A stretch of 7,056 bases of DNA from JAJNBK01 sp035642715 (GTDB lineage Archaea > Thermoproteota > Nitrososphaeria > Nitrososphaerales > Nitrososphaeraceae), in the NCBI GenBank assembly GCA_035642715.1, contig DASQRW010000100.1, positions 1-7,056 of the forward strand. The letters run 5' to 3'. A program made the translations under genes and the position numbers. How positions within the stretch are numbered: position 1 is the first letter of the stretch; each line of letters starts with the position of its first letter. Shown here in pieces: positions 4,761 through 7,056 of the stretch. A model generated the notes under the pieces. That model did no database searches. It saw nothing but the letters and a program-made list of their open reading frames with translations, and had not been told where the DNA came from.

Positions 4761-4768
4761 GTTGTCGT
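4732..4768 (+). repeat. second copy of a dispersed short repeat
   Basis: TATGTGAGTTG, five T, then GTTGTCGT (4745-4768), preceded by GTTTC at 4732-4736, matches the element at 888-918 in sequence and order with different spacers. On the minus strand both copies can be read as Asp/Asn-rich peptides sharing NSH followed by a basic residue. Function unknown. Confidence 0.35.
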
Positions 4769-4802
4769 CGTAGTCGTCGTGGGTTAATTTATTTCCTATC
4801 TA

Positions 4803-4830
4803 ATAATATAAATTCTTACCAACTATTAAA
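4803..4830 (+). promoter_or_regulatory. probable promoter of the ferritin-like gene
   Basis: Two TATA-like boxes precede the ATG at 4870: AATATAAATT (about 4805-4813) and TATTAAAT (about 4824-4831). They predict transcript starts near 4834 or 4853, leaving a leader of roughly 17-36 nt, unlike the leaderless genes nearby. Which one is used cannot be told. Confidence 0.35.
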
Positions 4831-4869
4831 TGCGTTAGAGGACACAGATTATTAGAAAGATAACACAAT

Positions 4870-5439
4870 ATGTCTCGAAATAATACTGAACTTAACTCCA
4901 AACTTGTAGAATATTTTGACGAAGCGCTAGCGATTGAAAATGCTGCAATAGATAGAATACAATCAAGAATAGAAGAATGTCCGATACAGCAAGGAAAACA
5001 GAGATTGCAGCAGCATCTGGAGGAAACTAGAGGACAGCAAAACAGATTAAGAGAATTAATAACTAAATATGGTGGAAATCCTACCGAGTCTAAAGCAGAT
5101 TTATCGACTCCAAAACCTCCTACTACTCAGCTGATGAAAAAAACATTAAAAGACACAGTAAAATCTGTTACTGGCAAAGCCGATAATCCTTTACCTGAAG
5201 AGATGGAATTGATAAGAACCAAAGAAGATGCAATACTTGAACATGCAGAGATAATAGGCTATAAAATGCTAATACAGTTATCTCAGAGAGCAAATGCTCA
5301 GGATGCAATTCCTATATTGTTGAAACAAAACCTCCAAGAAGAAGAATCTATGGCTAGTTGGATTATGGATAATACACCTATGACGCTTGATCAGCTATGG
5401 CCAAAGATTCAATCTGCAGTTACAAGTAGTAGTAAGTAA
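4870..5439 (+). CDS. ferritin-like DUF892 (YciE-type) protein
   Basis: The 189-residue, almost entirely helical protein fits the DUF892 ferritin-like family: a four-helix bundle related to rubrerythrin-type di-iron proteins and often induced by stress in bacteria. Helix 1 holds LVEYFDEALAIENAAIDRIQ with E23. Helix 2 is HLEETRGQQNRLREL with E52 and Q56; a polar linker of about 40 residues rich in Thr, Lys and Pro follows. Helix 3 is TKEDAILEHAEIIGYKML with E124 and E127. Helix 4 is LLKQNLQEEESMASWI with E157-E159. In the usual pattern the residue four after E52 is His (EETxxH); here it is Gln, so the metal site may be altered. The C-terminal MTLDQLWPKIQSA helix follows. The ATG at 4870 is the first in frame. 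It may protect against oxidative or metal stress, but a specific reaction is not known. Confidence 0.85.
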   Translation: MSRNNTELNSKLVEYFDEALAIENAAIDRIQSRIEECPIQQGKQRLQQHLEETRGQQNRLRELITKYGGNPTESKADLSTPKPPTTQLMKKTLKDTVKSVTGKADNPLPEEMELIRTKEDAILEHAEIIGYKMLIQLSQRANAQDAIPILLKQNLQEEESMASWIMDNTPMTLDQLWPKIQSAVTSSSK

Positions 5440-6142
5440 ATAATATACAGAAAAAATTTACGCTGAATAGAAAGAAAGAGAGATTGGCAAGAGATTTACG
5501 TCAATAGGCCATTGTTAGCTATCTAATGGTGGACATACTTCTATTCATTACCATATTATCATTATTATTTCAGTTTGATTATCATATATATAGCAGATAC
5601 ATATAATTGAAATAGTAAGGCTTATGACGTAATTAAAGTTACGAGATATCTATCTTATTTTAATAATTTCTTAAATTCTGGCGTTACCTTTGCTGTCAAA
5701 TGATGAAAGACGGAGAGTCGTTCCAAGATTTGGAGATACTACACAGAATTCCATATATGTATTCACAGGCAGGACAGTTCTGTTTGGTTTTGCAAATGCA
5801 ATGAAGCCATCTCTTCTGTCCGTTGGCGAATGTCATATCCCCAATTGCAGAATCTCATTTTCTGTAGAATATTTCTTGGTTGCTGAAACTTTCTTTGGCT
5901 GTCTTTTCTAATATTGTTGTACAATTAAGTATATTTCTACCCTTGAAAGTCATTAATAGATAATAATAAGAAAGATTTGCTATAGATTTGCCGTAACTTC
6001 AGACAATAATTCTTGCGTCTTTATCAGAGATTCGTATACTACAGCGCAATGCTACTTATATATATCTAATTTTTTGCTTTAGTTTGATTTAGGGCTTTCT
6101 AAAATCGAATATCTAATATTGCATTATAGATACATAGACTAT
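5440..6142. other. intergenic region with a decayed minus-strand gene
   Basis: Apart from the pseudogene at 5655-5907 this region is AT-rich with no supported gene. A small inverted repeat CGTAA/TTACG lies at about 5628-5643. A strong TATA run (CTTATATATATCTAAT, about 6054-6069) precedes the gene at 6143 and predicts a transcript start near 6087, leaving about 55 nt of leader. Confidence 0.4.
5655..5907 (-). pseudogene. decayed small gene with lost start and several frame lesions
   Basis: On the minus strand a basic N-terminal tail, RQPKKVSATKKYSTENEILQ, begins at 5904, preceded by AAA where an ATG would be expected. A TATA box (AAATATACTTAAT, about 5925-5937) sits at leaderless distance. 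Removing one G from the GGGG run (about 5836-5840) continues it as GYDIRQRTEEMASLHLQNQ, then TELSCL. Two compensating single-base shifts join VNTYMEFCV and YLQILERLSVFHHLTAKVTP, then EFKKLLK and a TAA at 5655-5657. The corrected length is exactly 84 codons. The restored protein is mostly helical and charged; a small phasin-like or coiled-coil role is conceivable, but I do not recognise the family. Four lesions argue for true decay, though clustered assembly indels could explain three of them. The overlapping plus-strand frame looks like its shadow. Confidence 0.5.
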
Positions 6143-6493
6143 ATGCCTATGAAAACTCAATATACTAGCGTTGATGAAGGAGAAAAGCAAAAGCCACCAT
6201 TAAATCTTAATGATATAGCACCACGCTGGGCCAAAAGACTAGAACAAAACAAGCTACCATTTCCTTTATCCCTAACATGGTTAAAGTGGTATTTTGAACT
6301 TGATTCTCCTTCTAAATGTATAGTGGGAGAAGCACATGGTTATTCAGCATTATATGAAAAAAGTTGTAAAGAATGTGATATACTTGGTTGGCAATTCGGA
6401 AACTCTTTTTTGATGCATTCACGATTATCATTAGAAAGGGATGTCAAGATATTTGTTGATCATTGGAATAAAAGACATAATAAATACACATAA
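6143..6493 (+). CDS. conserved-looking protein of unknown function with Cys and His residues
   Basis: From the ATG at 6143 the product is 116 residues. ATG at 6149 is also possible, and a TTG at 6119 would add eight residues. A polar N-terminal tail is followed by IAPRWAKRLEQNKLPFPLSL, the aromatic segment TWLKWYFELD, and a core KCIVGEAHGYSALYEKSCKE then CDILGWQFGNSFLMHSRLSL. It ends in IFVDHWNKRH. One Cys followed about 20 residues later by Cys-x2-Cys, with several His residues (GEAHG, LMHS, DHWNKRH), suggests a possible zinc or other metal site, but no known zinc-finger spacing is met. I have an impression of similar short proteins in Nitrososphaerales genomes but cannot confirm it. No signal peptide or membrane segment is visible. 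The gene converges on the minus-strand gene at 6609 across a hairpin. Confidence 0.65.
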   Translation: MPMKTQYTSVDEGEKQKPPLNLNDIAPRWAKRLEQNKLPFPLSLTWLKWYFELDSPSKCIVGEAHGYSALYEKSCKECDILGWQFGNSFLMHSRLSLERDVKIFVDHWNKRHNKYT

Positions 6494-6553
6494 AGACAGA
6501 CAGGCATAGGAGGAGATGCTACAGGAAATCAAAGACTTAGGGACTTTGAATTA

Positions 6554-6596
6554 ATCAATTTGAAAATAAATAAATAAATAAATAATTGAAATTGAT
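6554..6596. terminator. hairpin with a TAAA-repeat loop between convergent genes
   Basis: ATCAATTT (6554-6561) is perfectly complementary to AAATTGAT (6589-6596). The loop holds about five TAAA units (about 6566-6585), giving T-rich RNA in the minus direction. A smaller TGATG/CATCA hairpin follows at about 6594-6609. Lying between the stops at 6493 (plus) and 6609 (minus), it is well placed as a two-way terminator. Confidence 0.45.
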
Positions 6597-6608
6597 GATT
6601 TACCATCA

Positions 6609-6785
6609 TTATTTCTTATCAAATTTAAATTGTTGTCCATTAAGTTGATTTAATGCACTCGATCTTAGAAATGAACAAGCACTAAGATCCTCTCTTTTAG
6701 TTAAATGATAAATCGTTAAAAGGAACTTTCTAACAGCCTTCAGCTGCTGCTGTTGTTGTTGTTCACTATACAAATATCCACTCAT
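6609..6785 (-). CDS. small Gln-rich protein of unknown function
   Basis: From the ATG at 6783-6785 the minus strand encodes 58 residues: MSGYLYSEQQQQQQLKAVRK, then FLLTIYHLTKREDLSACSFL, then RSSALNQLNGQQFKFDKK, ending at a TAA at 6609-6611. Six glutamines come from a CAA/CAG triplet run (about 6741-6764 on the plus strand), followed by an amphipathic helix KAVRKFLLTIYHLTKRED and a second helix. The frame extends upstream to a GTG at 6816-6818, adding VILYFILICCL, a hydrophobic stretch that would make a short membrane anchor; I prefer the ATG but cannot exclude the longer form. An AT-rich TATA-like run (about 6870-6882) could serve either start with a leader. Protein-like composition past the repeat supports a real gene. 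Family not recognised. Confidence 0.5.
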   Translation of the reverse strand: MSGYLYSEQQQQQQLKAVRKFLLTIYHLTKREDLSACSFLRSSALNQLNGQQFKFDKK

Positions 6786-6818
6786 CAAACAACAAATCAG
6801 AATGAAGTAGAGGATCAC

Positions 6819-7056
6819 TTCAAGGTCTTTCTATGAAAGAAGAAGAAAAAAATGACTCTAGATGGAATATGATATTTTTATCGAACTTATGATTATACAG
6901 ACATCTAGAGAAAAATTGTTATGATTGAATAACTTGAAGTAGGTTTAAATAATCTTAATTTTTTATGACCAGAACACAGAAATTCTCTTAGGATGCATGC
7001 GTAGATTGGTATAGATAAGGAGGATAGTTAAGGTGACCAAAATGGTATATTTAATG
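6819..7056. other. intergenic right edge
   Basis: No complete gene. A perfect 9-bp inverted repeat, CTCTAGATG (6856-6864) with CATCTAGAG (6902-6910), is separated by 37 bases. Near the end AAGGAGG (7017-7023) lies nine bases before a GTG (7033-7035) whose frame stays open to the edge (VTKMVYLM). This could be the start of a gene running out of the window, but eight codons cannot support it. Confidence 0.3.

Noticed and set aside
4803..4813. Divergent promoter for a minus-strand Asp/Asn-rich peptide (about 4700-4790)
   Set aside because: The TATA sequence reads well in both directions, but the minus-strand frame lacks any start codon.
5690..5911. Plus-strand open frame of 73 codons
   Set aside because: It has a TTG start and no domain, and lies opposite the decayed minus-strand gene, whose frames look far more protein-like.

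Overview
The window looks like part of an AT-rich archaeal chromosome, most likely a soil ammonia-oxidising thaumarchaeon (Nitrososphaerales, of the Nitrosocosmicus kind). This placement is an inference from gene content (single receiver-domain regulator, secreted cupredoxin-like protein, universal stress protein, stand-alone CoA-binding protein, ferritin-like DUF892 protein), ATA- and AGA-rich codon use, A+T-rich intergenic DNA, and archaeal TATA boxes 24-28 nt before start codons with no Shine-Dalgarno sequence, as in leaderless transcripts. No rRNA, tRNA, CRISPR array or intact insertion sequence was seen.

Layout. 1-362: end of a possible upstream gene, an oligo-T run, and a small plus-strand reading frame (107-281) broken in an A7 tract. 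363-832 (minus): response-regulator receiver gene interrupted by a 2-nt insertion. 833-1477: mostly non-coding, with a minus-strand C-terminal remnant (1175-1279) and a minus-strand TATA box. 1478-2329 (plus): secreted cupredoxin-like protein with a good leaderless promoter. 2326-2605 (minus): decayed gene for a small secreted protein. 2672-2757: strong hairpin followed by three 13-bp repeats. 3185-3649 (plus): universal stress protein. 3700-3861 (minus): an overlooked 53-residue single-pass membrane protein. 4230-4646 (plus): CoA-binding protein. 4870-5439 (plus): DUF892 ferritin-like protein. 5655-5907 (minus): decayed small gene with several frame lesions. 6143-6493 (plus): Cys-containing protein of unknown function. 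6609-6785 (minus): small Gln-rich protein, convergent with it across a hairpin.

The intact genes are monocistronic, each with its own promoter region and long gaps between. Three plausible stress or redox-housekeeping genes (universal stress, CoA-binding, ferritin-like) lie in the same direction with no other plus-strand gene between them. The most notable theme is loss: the response regulator and three or four smaller genes can each be read through only by correcting one or two bases, often at A, G or GA runs, and two have a TATA box but no start codon. This is either an island of gene decay or a set of assembly indels; raw reads or a related genome would decide. I found no convincing new multi-gene system.
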